This document shows positions 18,899-28,179 of a DNA stretch of 64,000 nucleotides, one piece after another. Under the pieces are notes generated by a model. That model ran no database searches. It was not told where the DNA came from and saw nothing but the letters and a program-made list of their open reading frames with translations. Source of the stretch: Algibacter luteus (GTDB taxonomy: Bacteria; Bacteroidota; Bacteroidia; Flavobacteriales; Flavobacteriaceae); NCBI RefSeq assembly GCF_900141715.1, contig NZ_FQYK01000002.1, positions 363,495-427,494 of the forward strand. Reading direction: 5' to 3'. The position numbers and the translations under genes were made by a program. Within the stretch, counting starts at the first letter, position 1, and each line of letters opens with the position of its first letter.

Positions 18899-19684
18899 AT
18901 GAACACGAAACTTAGTCTTATTATTTGCACCACTTTATTAGCTTTGGTATCATGTAAGCATGAGCCTAAATTAACCCTAGCAGCCGATAGTAAGCACAAA
19001 CACCAATGGAGTTATTCTGGTGAAACTTCTCCTGAACATTGGATAGAAATTGAAAAAAACTCTGATTGTGATGGTAAGCAACAATCACCCATAAACATCA
19101 TTAATATCAATGCAGACTCCATTCCCGCAAAAGGAAAATTAGACATTTTATATACACCTACAACACTTATTAGCAAGGTTGAAAATAACGGACATTCCAT
19201 TCAATTTGATTTTGAATCTGGCGATTCTATAACCTATAAAAACGAAACATTTTACTTAAAACAAATCCATTTTCACGAACCCTCAGAACATAAAATAAAC
19301 GGTGTTATATATCCCATAGAGATGCATCTGGTGCATGTTAGTAAATCTGGAAGTATTACCGTTTTAGGTATTTTGGGTGAAGAAGGCGAAGAAAGTCAGC
19401 TTTTTGAATTTTTCGAGAGTTTTTTACCACTTGAAAATGGCGCTGTTAAAGACATCCATCAAAAAATTGATTTATCGAGCCTATTTCTTGAAGAAAAACA
19501 TTACTACTCGTATGGTGGCTCATTAACCACACCACCATGTACTGAAGGTGTTAATTGGATTGTATTTAAAGAGCCTATTATTTTATCGGTTGAAGAAGTT
19601 TTAAAGCTTAGAAATAATATGCCTATTAATAATTATCGAAATGAGCAACCTTTGAATGACAGGGTTGTAAAACTAAATTATTAA
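18899..19684 (+). CDS. Alpha-class carbonic anhydrase, lipoprotein
   Basis: A 261-residue zinc enzyme that interconverts carbon dioxide and bicarbonate outside the inner membrane. The N-terminus is a lipoprotein signal (LLALVSC). The zinc ligands of alpha-class enzymes are all present: His-x-His in QIHFHEPSEH and the third His in IEMHLVHVS. SPINI and YGGSLTTPPCTEGVNW are also diagnostic. The length is normal. A TAnnTTTG element lies upstream and a HAD phosphatase follows after 20 bases. Confidence 0.96.
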   Translation: MNTKLSLIICTTLLALVSCKHEPKLTLAADSKHKHQWSYSGETSPEHWIEIEKNSDCDGKQQSPINIININADSIPAKGKLDILYTPTTLISKVENNGHSIQFDFESGDSITYKNETFYLKQIHFHEPSEHKINGVIYPIEMHLVHVSKSGSITVLGILGEEGEESQLFEFFESFLPLENGAVKDIHQKIDLSSLFLEEKHYYSYGGSLTTPPCTEGVNWIVFKEPIILSVEEVLKLRNNMPINNYRNEQPLNDRVVKLNY

Positions 19685-19704
19685 GACTTACTTTTTTAAT
19701 ACTT

Positions 19705-20352
19705 ATGAATTTTAAAGCCGTTATATTTGATTTAGATGGAACACTTGTAAACTCCATTGAAGATTTAGGTGATTCGTTGAATGAGGTGCTTCGCAATTAC
19801 AATTACCCAACACATAGTTACGAAGCTTACGAGAATTTTATTGGCAGCGGTATAAGAAGTCTCGTTGTAAAAGCCTTACCAGAAAACCAGCGCGATGAAG
19901 CACAAATTAACAGGAGTTTTGATGATATGATGCATGTTTATCGCAGCCAATGTACCAATAAAACAAAGCCTTACGAAGGTATCATCGAATTGCTTGATCA
20001 ATTAAAAGCACGTCAATTAAAACTTTGTGTTCTATCTAATAAAGCAGATGAGTTTACTAAGAAAATTGTGCAAAATATATTTCCAGGTTATTTTGATTCT
20101 ATTCATGGATTAAGTCTTGAAGCTCATAAAAAACCAAATCCAATAAAGGCAATTGAGATAAGCAAAAACTTAAACATTAAACCCGAAGAAATCATTTATA
20201 TAGGCGATACAGGTATTGACATGCAAACGGCAACTAACGCTAATATGTATGCTGTTGGTGTTTTATGGGGATTTAGAAGCAAAGACGAATTAAAAAATAC
20301 TGGTGCTAAATACATACTAGAGCACCCCTTGGATTTAATGAAGATATTATGA
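19705..20352 (+). CDS. HAD-IA hydrolase, phosphoglycolate phosphatase-like
   Basis: A 215-residue haloacid dehalogenase-type phosphatase. Motif I is FDLDGTLVNS (Asp nucleophile), motif II is VLSNKAD, motif III is KKPNP and motif IV is YIGDTGIDM. The overall form is closest to Gph, which removes phosphoglycolate from DNA repair and metabolism. The exact substrate cannot be told from sequence. It ends at a strong bidirectional terminator. Confidence 0.85.
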   Translation: MNFKAVIFDLDGTLVNSIEDLGDSLNEVLRNYNYPTHSYEAYENFIGSGIRSLVVKALPENQRDEAQINRSFDDMMHVYRSQCTNKTKPYEGIIELLDQLKARQLKLCVLSNKADEFTKKIVQNIFPGYFDSIHGLSLEAHKKPNPIKAIEISKNLNIKPEEIIYIGDTGIDMQTATNANMYAVGVLWGFRSKDELKNTGAKYILEHPLDLMKIL

Positions 20353-20361
20353 TTGAAAACT

Positions 20362-20396
20362 AAAAAGACCTTGTCTACACAAGGTCTTTTTTTTAT
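20362..20396. terminator. Bidirectional intrinsic terminator between gph-like gene and purC
   Basis: A perfect 13-bp stem (20362-20374 with 20379-20391), 4-base loop CTAC, A-run before and T-run after. The two convergent genes both end within 50 bases. Confidence 0.85.
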
Positions 20397-20411
20397 TCTA
20401 GCTAGATGTTT

Positions 20412-21359
20412 CTACTTTAAATACGATAAAACATTAGCTTCAATTCGCTTTTGGATGTTACTAACATCTGCCTTAACAAATGTTTCTCCTGTAATGTTTT
20501 CGTATAATTCAATATAGCGTTCTGAAACAGATTCAATATACTCATCGCTCATAAAAGGAACGGTTTGCCCTTCTAAACCTTGAAAGTTATTAGCAATTAA
20601 CCATTGACGAACAAACTCTTTAGACAGTTGTTTTTGTGCTTCGCCTTTATCTTGACGCTCTTGGTAACCATCAGCATAAAAATAACGCGACGAATCTGGT
20701 GTATGAATTTCATCTATTAAAACAATTTTACCCTCTTTAGTTTTTCCAAATTCATATTTGGTATCGACTAAAATTAAGCCACGAGACGCCGCAATTTCAG
20801 ACCCGCGTTGAAATAACTTTCTAGTATAATCTTCTAGAATTACATAATCTTCTTCTGAAACGATACCACGTTTTAGAATATCTTCACGAGAAATATCTTC
20901 ATCATGGTCTCCCATTTCTGCTTTGGTGGCAGGTGTGATGATAGGATCTGGAAACTTATCGTTTTCTTTCATACCCTCTGGCATAGGTACACCACAAAGC
21001 ATTCGTTTTCCTGCTTTATACTCTCGCGCAGCGTGTCCAGACATGTACCCCCGAATAACCATTTCTACTTTAAAAGGCTCACACAAATGCCCTACTGCTA
21101 CGTTAGGGTCTGGTGTTGCTGTTAACCAATTTGGCACTAAATCTTGCGTAGCTGCCATCATTTTAGTAGCAATTTGATTGAGTATTTGCCCTTTATACGG
21201 AATGCCTTTTGGCATAACCACATCGAACGCTGAAAGACGGTCTGTGGCAATCATGATTAATTCTTGATCGTTTATATTATATACTTCTCTTACTTTTCCT
21301 TTGTAGACGCTTTTTTGTCCTGGAAAATTAAAATTGGTGTCGATTATAGTGTTACTCAT
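20412..21359 (-). CDS. purC: Phosphoribosylaminoimidazole-succinocarboxamide (SAICAR) synthase
   Basis: Joins aspartate to CAIR with ATP in purine biosynthesis. With the start at 21359 ([17 protein letters not shown]) the protein has 315 residues, normal for the long SAICAR synthases of Bacteroidota. Motifs: [12 protein letters not shown] at the N-terminus, [36 protein letters not shown] and the metal and substrate site [18 protein letters not shown]. An in-frame ATG at 21389 would add ten residues unlike the family, so the downstream start is preferred. Confidence 0.96.
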   Translation of the reverse strand: MSNTIIDTNFNFPGQKSVYKGKVREVYNINDQELIMIATDRLSAFDVVMPKGIPYKGQILNQIATKMMAATQDLVPNWLTATPDPNVAVGHLCEPFKVEMVIRGYMSGHAAREYKAGKRMLCGVPMPEGMKENDKFPDPIITPATKAEMGDHDEDISREDILKRGIVSEEDYVILEDYTRKLFQRGSEIAASRGLILVDTKYEFGKTKEGKIVLIDEIHTPDSSRYFYADGYQERQDKGEAQKQLSKEFVRQWLIANNFQGLEGQTVPFMSDEYIESVSERYIELYENITGETFVKADVSNIQKRIEANVLSYLK

Positions 21360-21389
21360 TAGTACAGTACTGCTTTTGGCTTCCAGCAT

Positions 21390-21515
21390 TTTGCTATAGG
21401 CCTATTTTATTATTTGTTTTATACTTTTCTAAAAAGCCCTAGCCCAGATTGAGGCATTTGTTGGAGCTCCTCGAAGAGAGCGACTGCCGAAAGCTGGAAT
21501 TAGCTTCAAAAAAAA
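21390..21515. other. Intergenic spacer purC-phoH with a GC-richer segment
   Basis: No gene. Bases 21432-21508 are clearly richer in G and C than the surrounding spacer and contain the palindrome GGAGCTCC and the arms CTCC-TCGAAGAG. It looks like a dispersed repeat relic, but no second copy is seen in this window. Confidence 0.35.
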
Positions 21516-22469
21516 TCACTCTGTGTTTTCTATATTTTTATAAGCGGCAATAACTTTTTTAACGAGTTTGTGACGGATGACATCTTTATCGTCTAGAAAA
21601 ATCATGCCAACGCCTTCTACATTTTTTAAAATTAATAGCGCTTCTTTAAGCCCTGAAATGGTGCGACGTGGTAAATCTATTTGTCCTGGATCGCCAGTTA
21701 AAAGGAACTTTGCGTTTTTACCCATACGCGTTAAAAACATTTTCATTTGGGCGTGAGTGGTGTTTTGTCCTTCGTCTAAAATCACGAACGCATTATCGAG
21801 GGTACGCCCACGCATAAAGGCCAATGGCGCAATTTGAATGGTACCATTCTCAATGTAATGAGCCAGTTTTTCTGGTGCTATCATATCGCGCAGCGCATCG
21901 TAAAGCGGTTGCATGTATGGGTCTAGTTTTTCTTTTAAATCGCCAGGTAAAAACCCAAGATTTTCTCCTGCTTCAACTGCCGGACGTGTTAAAATAATAC
22001 GTTTTACTTCTTTATTTTTTAAGGCTTGAACCGCCAATGCAACACCGGTATAGGTTTTACCTGTTCCTGCAGGACCGATAGCAAAAACCATATCGTTTTT
22101 ACGCATACTTTCTACCAGTTTGCGCTGGTTTGCCGTTTGTGCTTTTATTAGTTTTCCGCCAACGCCATGAACAATAACCTCTCCGCTTTGCTTTGATGTT
22201 GTATAGTCGTCGCTACTTTGGCTTGTTAAAACGCGCTCTATAACGTTTTCATCCAATTTGTTATACTTTGCAAAATGCTTTAATAGCATTGAAATACGGC
22301 GGTCGAATTCTTCTAATAAATCTTCATCGCCAAAAGCTTTTAGTTTATTTCCGCGAGCAACAATTTTTAATTTAGGGAAATACTTTTTAAGAAGTTCAAT
22401 GTTAGTGTTTTGAGGACCAAAAAATTCTTTTGGTGATATTTCTTCAAGTTCGATAATAATTTCGTTCAA
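21516..22469 (-). CDS. phoH: PhoH-family ATPase
   Basis: A 317-residue cytoplasmic protein of the PhoH/PhoL type. After an N-terminal KH-like region come Walker A GPAGTGKT (residues 132-139), TRPAVEAGENLGFLPGDL, Walker B VILDEGQN and the sensor region LTGDPGQIDLP. PhoH proteins are linked to RNA metabolism and phosphate stress. It is followed by purC on the same strand, a common pairing in Flavobacteriaceae, with a 156-base gap. Confidence 0.95.
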   Translation of the reverse strand: MNEIIIELEEISPKEFFGPQNTNIELLKKYFPKLKIVARGNKLKAFGDEDLLEEFDRRISMLLKHFAKYNKLDENVIERVLTSQSSDDYTTSKQSGEVIVHGVGGKLIKAQTANQRKLVESMRKNDMVFAIGPAGTGKTYTGVALAVQALKNKEVKRIILTRPAVEAGENLGFLPGDLKEKLDPYMQPLYDALRDMIAPEKLAHYIENGTIQIAPLAFMRGRTLDNAFVILDEGQNTTHAQMKMFLTRMGKNAKFLLTGDPGQIDLPRRTISGLKEALLILKNVEGVGMIFLDDKDVIRHKLVKKVIAAYKNIENTE

Positions 22470-22625
22470 AAGCGTGTTATTAGTTTAAAGATTTACGATT
22501 ATAATATATTGAAATAATGTTTACTTAGATGAAATGATTTATTAGTTTTGTAATACAATCATGTGAAACTCAAAAATACATAATTTTGGGTGAGTTAACA
22601 TTAAAAACATATCAACAATTTGCCC

Positions 22626-23519
22626 ATGGCAATTATAACATTAACAACCGATTTTGGTGAAAAAGATTACTTTGCTGGCGCTACAAAAGGCGCTATTTAC
22701 AGTGAGCTACCCGATGTTAAAATTGTTGATATCTCGCATTCAGTTTCGCCGTTTAATATTCCCGAAGCGGCTTACATTATTCAAAATGCATATAAAAGTT
22801 TCCCGAAAGGCAGCATTCATATTATTGGAATAGATTCTGAGATAAATCCTGAAAATAAACATATTGCCATTAAGTTAGACGAGCACTATTTTATTTGCGC
22901 TAACAATGGTATTATGAGTATGATTTGTTCTGAAATAGCACCAGAAAAAATTGTTGAAATAAATATACACGATAAGATTCAAACCAGTTTTCCGGTATTG
23001 GATGTATTTGTTAAAGTGGCTTGCCATATTGCACGTGGTGGCACTTTAGAAGTTATAGGTAAATCGATTTCTGAAATTAAGCCTATTAAAAACATTGTGC
23101 CTTATGTAAATGATGACAAAACACAGATCATAGGAAGCATCATATACATTGATAACTACGGCAATGTGGTTACCAATATAAAACGTGGTTTTTTTGAAAC
23201 GGTACAGAAGGGACGTAAGTTTGAAATTTCGGCACGAAACTATACATTTAAGAAAATTTATAATAAATACAGTGATATTGTAAACTTCGAAATTCCTGAA
23301 AATAAACGAAACGATGAAGGTAGAAAACTTGTTGTTTTTAATTCGGGAGATTTTTTAGAAATAGCGGTTTATAAGAGTAATAGTGCAACGGTTGGTAGTG
23401 CCTCAACGCTTTTAGGTTTAGGCTTAATGGATACCGTTAGTGTTAACTTTATACCAGAACCTGTGTTACCAAAAGGTATTGAAATTCCTGAAAATATAAC
23501 CAAAGCCGCCGATTATTAA
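22626..23519 (+). CDS. SAM hydroxide adenosyltransferase (DUF62 family)
   Basis: A 297-residue member of the family that includes chlorinase and fluorinase. The N-terminal TLTTDFGEKDYFAGATKGAI and a DISHSVSPFNIPEAAYI segment are diagnostic, and IDNYGNVVTNI lies in the C-terminal half. Most bacterial members hydrolyse S-adenosylmethionine to adenosine and methionine rather than halogenate. A TTG at 22620 would add two residues; the ATG at 22626 is preferred. A small monooxygenase-like gene follows after 14 bases. Confidence 0.9.
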   Translation: MAIITLTTDFGEKDYFAGATKGAIYSELPDVKIVDISHSVSPFNIPEAAYIIQNAYKSFPKGSIHIIGIDSEINPENKHIAIKLDEHYFICANNGIMSMICSEIAPEKIVEINIHDKIQTSFPVLDVFVKVACHIARGGTLEVIGKSISEIKPIKNIVPYVNDDKTQIIGSIIYIDNYGNVVTNIKRGFFETVQKGRKFEISARNYTFKKIYNKYSDIVNFEIPENKRNDEGRKLVVFNSGDFLEIAVYKSNSATVGSASTLLGLGLMDTVSVNFIPEPVLPKGIEIPENITKAADY

Positions 23520-23533
23520 TTTAATAAAAATAT

Positions 23534-23830
23534 ATGCTAGTAAGAATAGTGAAAATGGGGTATTACAAACAAAATATTGAGGTATTCCTTGAAAATTTTG
23601 AAAATACCAAATCTCAAATTAGAGGTTTTGAAGGTTGCCAATTTTTAGAATTATATCGCGATAAAAAAGACCCAACTATATTTTTTACTTATAGCCATTG
23701 GGAATCTGAAGAAGCTTTAGAAAACTACAGAAAATCTGAACTTTTTAAAAGAGTATGGAGTAAAATAAAACCGCTTTTTAGTATGAGACCTGAAGCTTGG
23801 AGCGTTGATAAATTGGAAACTCTGGAATAA
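23534..23830 (+). CDS. ABM-domain (putative quinol monooxygenase) protein
   Basis: A 98-residue dimeric alpha-beta barrel protein of the antibiotic biosynthesis monooxygenase fold. The pattern LVRIVKMGYYK, then GCQFLELYRDKKDPTIFFTY and HWESEEALENYRKSELF is typical. Small proteins of this fold act on quinones or haem, or have no known substrate. It is read with the SAM hydrolase gene. Confidence 0.85.
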   Translation: MLVRIVKMGYYKQNIEVFLENFENTKSQIRGFEGCQFLELYRDKKDPTIFFTYSHWESEEALENYRKSELFKRVWSKIKPLFSMRPEAWSVDKLETLE

Positions 23831-23899
23831 ATAGTCTCATAGTATTCAATGACCATATACAGTAAAATAGGATTGATATCATAGTCAAGAAATAAATTT

Positions 23900-23907
23900 T
23901 ACATTTG
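23900..23907 (+). promoter_or_regulatory. -7 promoter element for gldF
   Basis: TACATTTG (TAnnTTTG) sits 23 bases before the gldF ATG, with a TTG at 23873-23875 as a possible -33 element. Confidence 0.55.
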
Positions 23908-23930
23908 TGAATTCATAGTAAAAAAACTTA

Positions 23931-24647
23931 ATGTTAGCTATACTAAAAAAAGAAATAAACTCATTTTTTGCATCGCCCATAGGCTATTTAGTTATTGGTA
24001 TTTTTTTAGTGCTAAACGGCTTGTTTCTTTGGTTTTTTAAAGGCGAGTTTAATATTTTAGATTATGGTTTCGCAGATTTGTCGTCCTTCTTTTTATTAAC
24101 ACCTTGGATTTTAATTTTCTTAACTCCTGCCGTAACCATGCGTAGCTTTTCCGACGAGAAAAAACAAGGCACTCTAGAACTATTACTCACTAAACCCATT
24201 TCTCATTTCAATATCGTTTTAGGAAAGTATTTTGGGGCTTTTATTTTAATTTTAATGGCGCTTATTCCAACATTTCTATATGTATACACTGTTTATCAAT
24301 TGGGAAATCCAGTTGGGAACATCGATATGGGCAGCACAATAGGCTCTTATTTTGGATTACTTTTTTTAGTAGCGAGCTATACCGCTATAGGAGTTTTTGC
24401 TTCTACACTATCAGATAATCAAATTGTAGCTTTTATTGCTGCTGTTTTTATTTGCTTTGTTTTTTATATTGGATTTGAAGGACTTGCGGAATTTTTATCT
24501 AGCGATTTTGTTGAACATTTAGGCATGAGTAGTCATTTTAAAAGTATGAGCCGTGGCGTATTAGATACGCGTGATATCATCTATTTTTTAAGCGTTACCT
24601 TTTTCTTTTTATGGCTTACCAAAATAAATATTAATAAAGCAAACTAA
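23931..24647 (+). CDS. gldF: Gliding motility-associated ABC transporter permease GldF
   Basis: A 238-residue ABC-2 type permease with six membrane helices. The N-terminal LKKEINSFFASPIGYLVIGI and the SFSDEKKQGTLELLLTKPIS loop are typical of GldF. GldF works with GldG and the ATPase GldA, which is not in this window, to support gliding in flavobacteria. The next gene starts immediately after its stop codon. Confidence 0.93.
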   Translation: MLAILKKEINSFFASPIGYLVIGIFLVLNGLFLWFFKGEFNILDYGFADLSSFFLLTPWILIFLTPAVTMRSFSDEKKQGTLELLLTKPISHFNIVLGKYFGAFILILMALIPTFLYVYTVYQLGNPVGNIDMGSTIGSYFGLLFLVASYTAIGVFASTLSDNQIVAFIAAVFICFVFYIGFEGLAEFLSSDFVEHLGMSSHFKSMSRGVLDTRDIIYFLSVTFFFLWLTKININKAN

Positions 24648-25133
24648 ATGATTGTAACGCCTTTATTTGTTGTTTTTTTAATTATTGTTTTTGTTGGTGT
24701 TTGGCTATTTTTAAATACCATCGATAAACGTAAATGGCTTACGTTTTTAGTAAGTTTAATATTAAGCCCCATAGTGTATTTCTATATGTTTTACCCCATG
24801 CTAAATATTATTAGCAGCTATCATCATCAAAAATATTTTGATGCCGAAGCTTGGGAAGAAAAACCAGCATTACGCTATGAAATGGCTAACCAAATGCTAA
24901 AAGACAGCCTATTAATTGGGAAAAATAAAGATGACATTGAAACCCTTTTAGGCGAACCAGAGTGGTTGGGATGGGATGAAAATATTAAAGCCATTTCACC
25001 AGAAAAATGGAATTACAACATGGGTTTTGTTCCGGGCGCTTTTAATAATATGCAAGAATGTATTGAGCTTCAATTTGAAAATAATAATGTCACATCGGTA
25101 AGACCATATCAATTAGAAAAGACTTTTGAATAA
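24648..25133 (+). CDS. Membrane protein with a BamE/SmpA-like segment, between gldF and gldG
   Basis: A 161-residue protein of no named family that I can give. Two N-terminal membrane helices (about 5-24 and 30-55) are followed by a soluble part with GKNKDDIETLLGEPEW, which resembles the SmpA/BamE repeat motif (Gly, then an LG-P turn). It starts directly after the gldF stop and overlaps gldG by 8 bases, so it is translationally coupled to both. Confidence 0.75.
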   Translation: MIVTPLFVVFLIIVFVGVWLFLNTIDKRKWLTFLVSLILSPIVYFYMFYPMLNIISSYHHQKYFDAEAWEEKPALRYEMANQMLKDSLLIGKNKDDIETLLGEPEWLGWDENIKAISPEKWNYNMGFVPGAFNNMQECIELQFENNNVTSVRPYQLEKTFE

Positions 25134-26793
25134 AACAATAAAACATATAGTCATTCTTATCATCGCTATAATTGCGATTAATCTACTAAGCAGTAAATTG
25201 TTTAAACGTTTCGATTTAACTGCCGATAATCGTTATACTTTAAGTGCATCTGCTACCGAAATTATAAAAGATTTAGATTCGCCAATCGTTATTGATGTGT
25301 TTTTAGAAGGCGAAGATTTTCCATCGGAATTCAGACGTCTTCAAAAGGAAACAAAACAGTTATTGGAGGAGTTTGCAACGATAAACAACAATATTGTTTT
25401 TAACTTTTTAAATCCGCTTGAAAATGAATCCACACGAGAGCGCAACATACAGCAACTTACCCAACGTGGATTAACTCCAATGCAACTCAGCGTCCAAGAA
25501 AATGGTAAAGCTACACAAGCTGTTATTTTTCCTTGGGCTTTAGCTAGTTATAACGAACAAACGGTTATTATTCCTTTGGTAAAAAACAAAATTGGCGCCT
25601 CGCAACAAGAATTGGTTTCCAATTCTGTGCAACATTTAGAGTATGCTTTTGCGGATGGGTTTAGTAAACTTATCAACCCTAAACGGCGCAAGATTGCCAT
25701 TTTAAAAGGCAACGACCAATTACAAGACAGATACATAGCCAACTTTGTTAAAAAACTAGGCGAGTATTATTACATCGCGCCTTTTACTCTTGATAGTGTG
25801 GCAACTAATCCGCAAAACACGCTTAACGCGATTAAAGATTTCGATTTAATAATTTCAGCTAAACCTACAGAAGCCTTTTCTGAAGACGAAAAATTTGTAC
25901 TGGACCAATTCACCATGAACGGAGGTAAAAGTTTGTGGCTCATTGATGCTGTTGTTATGGAAAAAGACAGTTTGTACAACGACACTGGGAAAAACTATGC
26001 CGTTTCAAGAGAATTAAACCTCACTGATTTCTTCTTTAAATATGGCGTTCGCATAAATCCATACATGGTAAGTACGCTATACTCTGCTCCTATTACCTTG
26101 GCTATGGGCGAAGGAAGTCAGTCGCAATTTCAGCATTTAAAATGGCCTTATTCACCTTTGGCAAATACCAACAGTAATCACCCAATAGTTAACAATTTAA
26201 ATTTAGTCAAATTCGATTTTGCTAATCCCATCGATACTTTAAAAAACAGCCTAAAAAAAACCATACTTCTTGAAACAGCAACACTTACTAAACTAGAAGG
26301 CACACCAAGAGAAGTGAGTTTAAGGTTGGTAACGCAAGAGCAAAATCCGCAATCGTTTAACAAAGGCAACCAAAATTTGGCGGTTTTAATTGAAGGTGAA
26401 TTCCAATCGGTTTACAGCAACCGCATACCTCCTTTTAATATTCAAAAAGCGTTAAACAAAAGCATTCCAACAAAAATGATTGTGATAGCCGATGGCGATG
26501 TAATTAAAAATGATGTGATTAGAAATGTGCCTCAAGAATTAGGTTTTGACCGTTGGACAGGACAAACTTATGGCAACAAAGAATTTTTACTGAATGCCGT
26601 GAATTATTTATTAGACGATAACGGACTTATAAACATTCGCTCCAAAGAAATTGCTGTAGCCTTCTTAAATCAGCAAAAAATAGCTTCAGAAAAAACCAAG
26701 TGGCAACTTATAAACATCTTACTACCACTTGTTTTACTACTTGTTTTCGGATTTATATTTAACTACTTCAGAAAGAAAAAATACGCTTCTTAA
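25126..26793 (+). CDS. gldG: Gliding motility-associated auxiliary protein GldG, TTG start
   Basis: A 555-residue GldG protein. It has an N-terminal membrane helix (about 7-24), a long periplasmic region containing RFDLTADNRYTLSASATEI and the ABC-type_uncharacterised domain, and a C-terminal helix (about 527-548) followed by a basic end. No in-frame ATG occurs before residue 125, so translation must start at the TTG at 25126, which overlaps the preceding gene. It acts with GldF in the cell envelope. Confidence 0.92.
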   Translation: MNKTIKHIVILIIAIIAINLLSSKLFKRFDLTADNRYTLSASATEIIKDLDSPIVIDVFLEGEDFPSEFRRLQKETKQLLEEFATINNNIVFNFLNPLENESTRERNIQQLTQRGLTPMQLSVQENGKATQAVIFPWALASYNEQTVIIPLVKNKIGASQQELVSNSVQHLEYAFADGFSKLINPKRRKIAILKGNDQLQDRYIANFVKKLGEYYYIAPFTLDSVATNPQNTLNAIKDFDLIISAKPTEAFSEDEKFVLDQFTMNGGKSLWLIDAVVMEKDSLYNDTGKNYAVSRELNLTDFFFKYGVRINPYMVSTLYSAPITLAMGEGSQSQFQHLKWPYSPLANTNSNHPIVNNLNLVKFDFANPIDTLKNSLKKTILLETATLTKLEGTPREVSLRLVTQEQNPQSFNKGNQNLAVLIEGEFQSVYSNRIPPFNIQKALNKSIPTKMIVIADGDVIKNDVIRNVPQELGFDRWTGQTYGNKEFLLNAVNYLLDDNGLINIRSKEIAVAFLNQQKIASEKTKWQLINILLPLVLLLVFGFIFNYFRKKKYAS

Positions 26794-26832
26794 ATGTTAA
26801 TAAGTTTGTTTCGAAATATAGACTGTATGGAA

Positions 26833-26840
26833 TATATTTG
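26833..26840 (+). promoter_or_regulatory. -7 promoter element for dnaN
   Basis: TATATTTG (TAnnTTTG) lies 39 bases before the dnaN ATG, with TTTG at 26805-26808 as a possible -33 element. Confidence 0.6.
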
Positions 26841-26879
26841 TAAGTAGCGATTTTATAAACTAACACGTATTTTACATAG

Positions 26880-27998
26880 ATGAAATTTATAGTATCAAGT
26901 ACTTATTTATTAAAACAATTACAGGTTTTAGGCGGTGTAATTAATAGCTCGAACACCCTACCGATTTTAGACAACTTTTTATTTGAATTAGATAATAACC
27001 ATTTAACGGTTTCTGCAAGCGATTTAGAAACTACAATGGCGTCGACTTTAGATGTTGAAAGCGAAAGCAAAGGAAGTGTTGCTATACCTGCACGATTATT
27101 ATTAGATACTTTAAAAACCTTTCCTGAGCAACCCTTAACTTTTGTTGTTGAAGACAATAACACCATTGAGATTAGCTCAAATCATGGTAAATATGCTTTA
27201 GCTTACGCTGATGGCAACGAATTCCCAAAAGCTGTGGCTTTGGAAGATCCGAGTAAAACAGTGATTACTGGCGATATTTTAGCGACTGCCATTAGCAAGA
27301 CTATTTTTGCTGCTGGTAACGACGATTTACGCCCTGTAATGAGTGGTGTATTTTTTCAGTTTTCTACTGAAGGTTTAACTTTTGTAGCTACCGATGCGCA
27401 CAAATTGGTAAAATACACGCGTGAAGATGTAAAAGCAAATCAAGTTGCAGAATTTATTATGCCTAAAAAACCTTTGAATTTATTAAAAGGAATTTTAGCC
27501 GCTAGTGACGATGAGATTGCTATTGAATATAACGACAGTAATGCCAAATTCACGTTTGAAAACTCGGTATTAATTTGTCGATTGATAGACGGGAAATATC
27601 CAAATTACGAAGCAGTAATTCCAAAAGAGAACCCGAATAGATTGGTAATAGATAGAAACCAATTTTTAAATTCGGTACGTCGTGTTAGTATTTTTTCTAA
27701 CAAAACGACACATCAAATACGATTGAAAATTGCTGGTGCCGAACTTAATATTTCTGCAGAAGATATTGATTACAGCAACAAAGCAGAAGAACGTTTAACC
27801 TGTGATTATCAAGGTGATGATATGCAAATCGGGTTTAACTCACGCTTTTTAACTGAAATGCTGAATAACTTAAATTCTGATGAAGTACAATTAGAAATGA
27901 GTATGCCAAATAGAGCAGGTATTTTAACCCCTGTTGATGGTTTGGATCCTGGTGAACAAGTAACTATGCTTGTAATGCCTGTAATGTTGAATAATTAA
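26880..27998 (+). CDS. dnaN: DNA polymerase III beta subunit (sliding clamp)
   Basis: A 372-residue clamp that tethers the replicative polymerase to DNA. Three clamp repeats are visible. The opening KFIVSSTYLLKQLQVLGGVI, FEQP-type loops, FVATDAHKLVKYTRED and the C-terminal MLVMPVMLNN (the usual M-P-M ending) are all typical. In flavobacteria dnaN is often beside gldG rather than dnaA, as here. Two hairpins follow the stop. Confidence 0.97.
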   Translation: MKFIVSSTYLLKQLQVLGGVINSSNTLPILDNFLFELDNNHLTVSASDLETTMASTLDVESESKGSVAIPARLLLDTLKTFPEQPLTFVVEDNNTIEISSNHGKYALAYADGNEFPKAVALEDPSKTVITGDILATAISKTIFAAGNDDLRPVMSGVFFQFSTEGLTFVATDAHKLVKYTREDVKANQVAEFIMPKKPLNLLKGILAASDDEIAIEYNDSNAKFTFENSVLICRLIDGKYPNYEAVIPKENPNRLVIDRNQFLNSVRRVSIFSNKTTHQIRLKIAGAELNISAEDIDYSNKAEERLTCDYQGDDMQIGFNSRFLTEMLNNLNSDEVQLEMSMPNRAGILTPVDGLDPGEQVTMLVMPVMLNN

Positions 27999-28002
27999 TT
28001 TA

Positions 28003-28068
28003 TTCCCACGAAGGTGGGAATCTCATGATATTTAAGCAGTAATCTTTAATGAGGTTGCTGCTTTTTTT
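28003..28068 (+). terminator. Double hairpin and intrinsic terminator after dnaN
   Basis: A perfect 7-bp stem (28003-28009 with 28014-28020) is followed by an 11-bp stem with two G-T pairs (28034-28044 with 28053-28063) and a run of seven T. The second hairpin is the likely terminator. Confidence 0.75.
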
Positions 28069-28152
28069 GTAACCTAAAGGTAAGCACTTGACTTTGTCAG
28101 AAAAATTATTAACTTCGTTTAATAATTGATAAAGTTTATTGAAACGGAACTT

Positions 28153-28160
28153 TATCTTTG
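28153..28160 (+). promoter_or_regulatory. Possible -7 element in front of the first cassette-like unit
   Basis: TATCTTTG fits TAnnTTTG and ends one base before the GTTGT repeat. If used, the transcript would begin inside the left repeat. An alternative near-match, TAACTTCG, lies at 28110-28117. Confidence 0.4.
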
Positions 28161-28161
28161 C

Positions 28162-28174
28162 GTTGTGCATAATT
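28162..28174. repeat. Left boundary repeat of cassette-like unit A
   Basis: The 10 bases GTTGTGCATA are the exact reverse complement of 28626-28635, and the match continues (12 of 13 bases) as GTTGT-GCAT-AATT against AACT-ATGC-ACAAC. The same frame with a different central four bases is found at 59811. Confidence 0.7.
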
Positions 28175-28179
28175 AAAAA

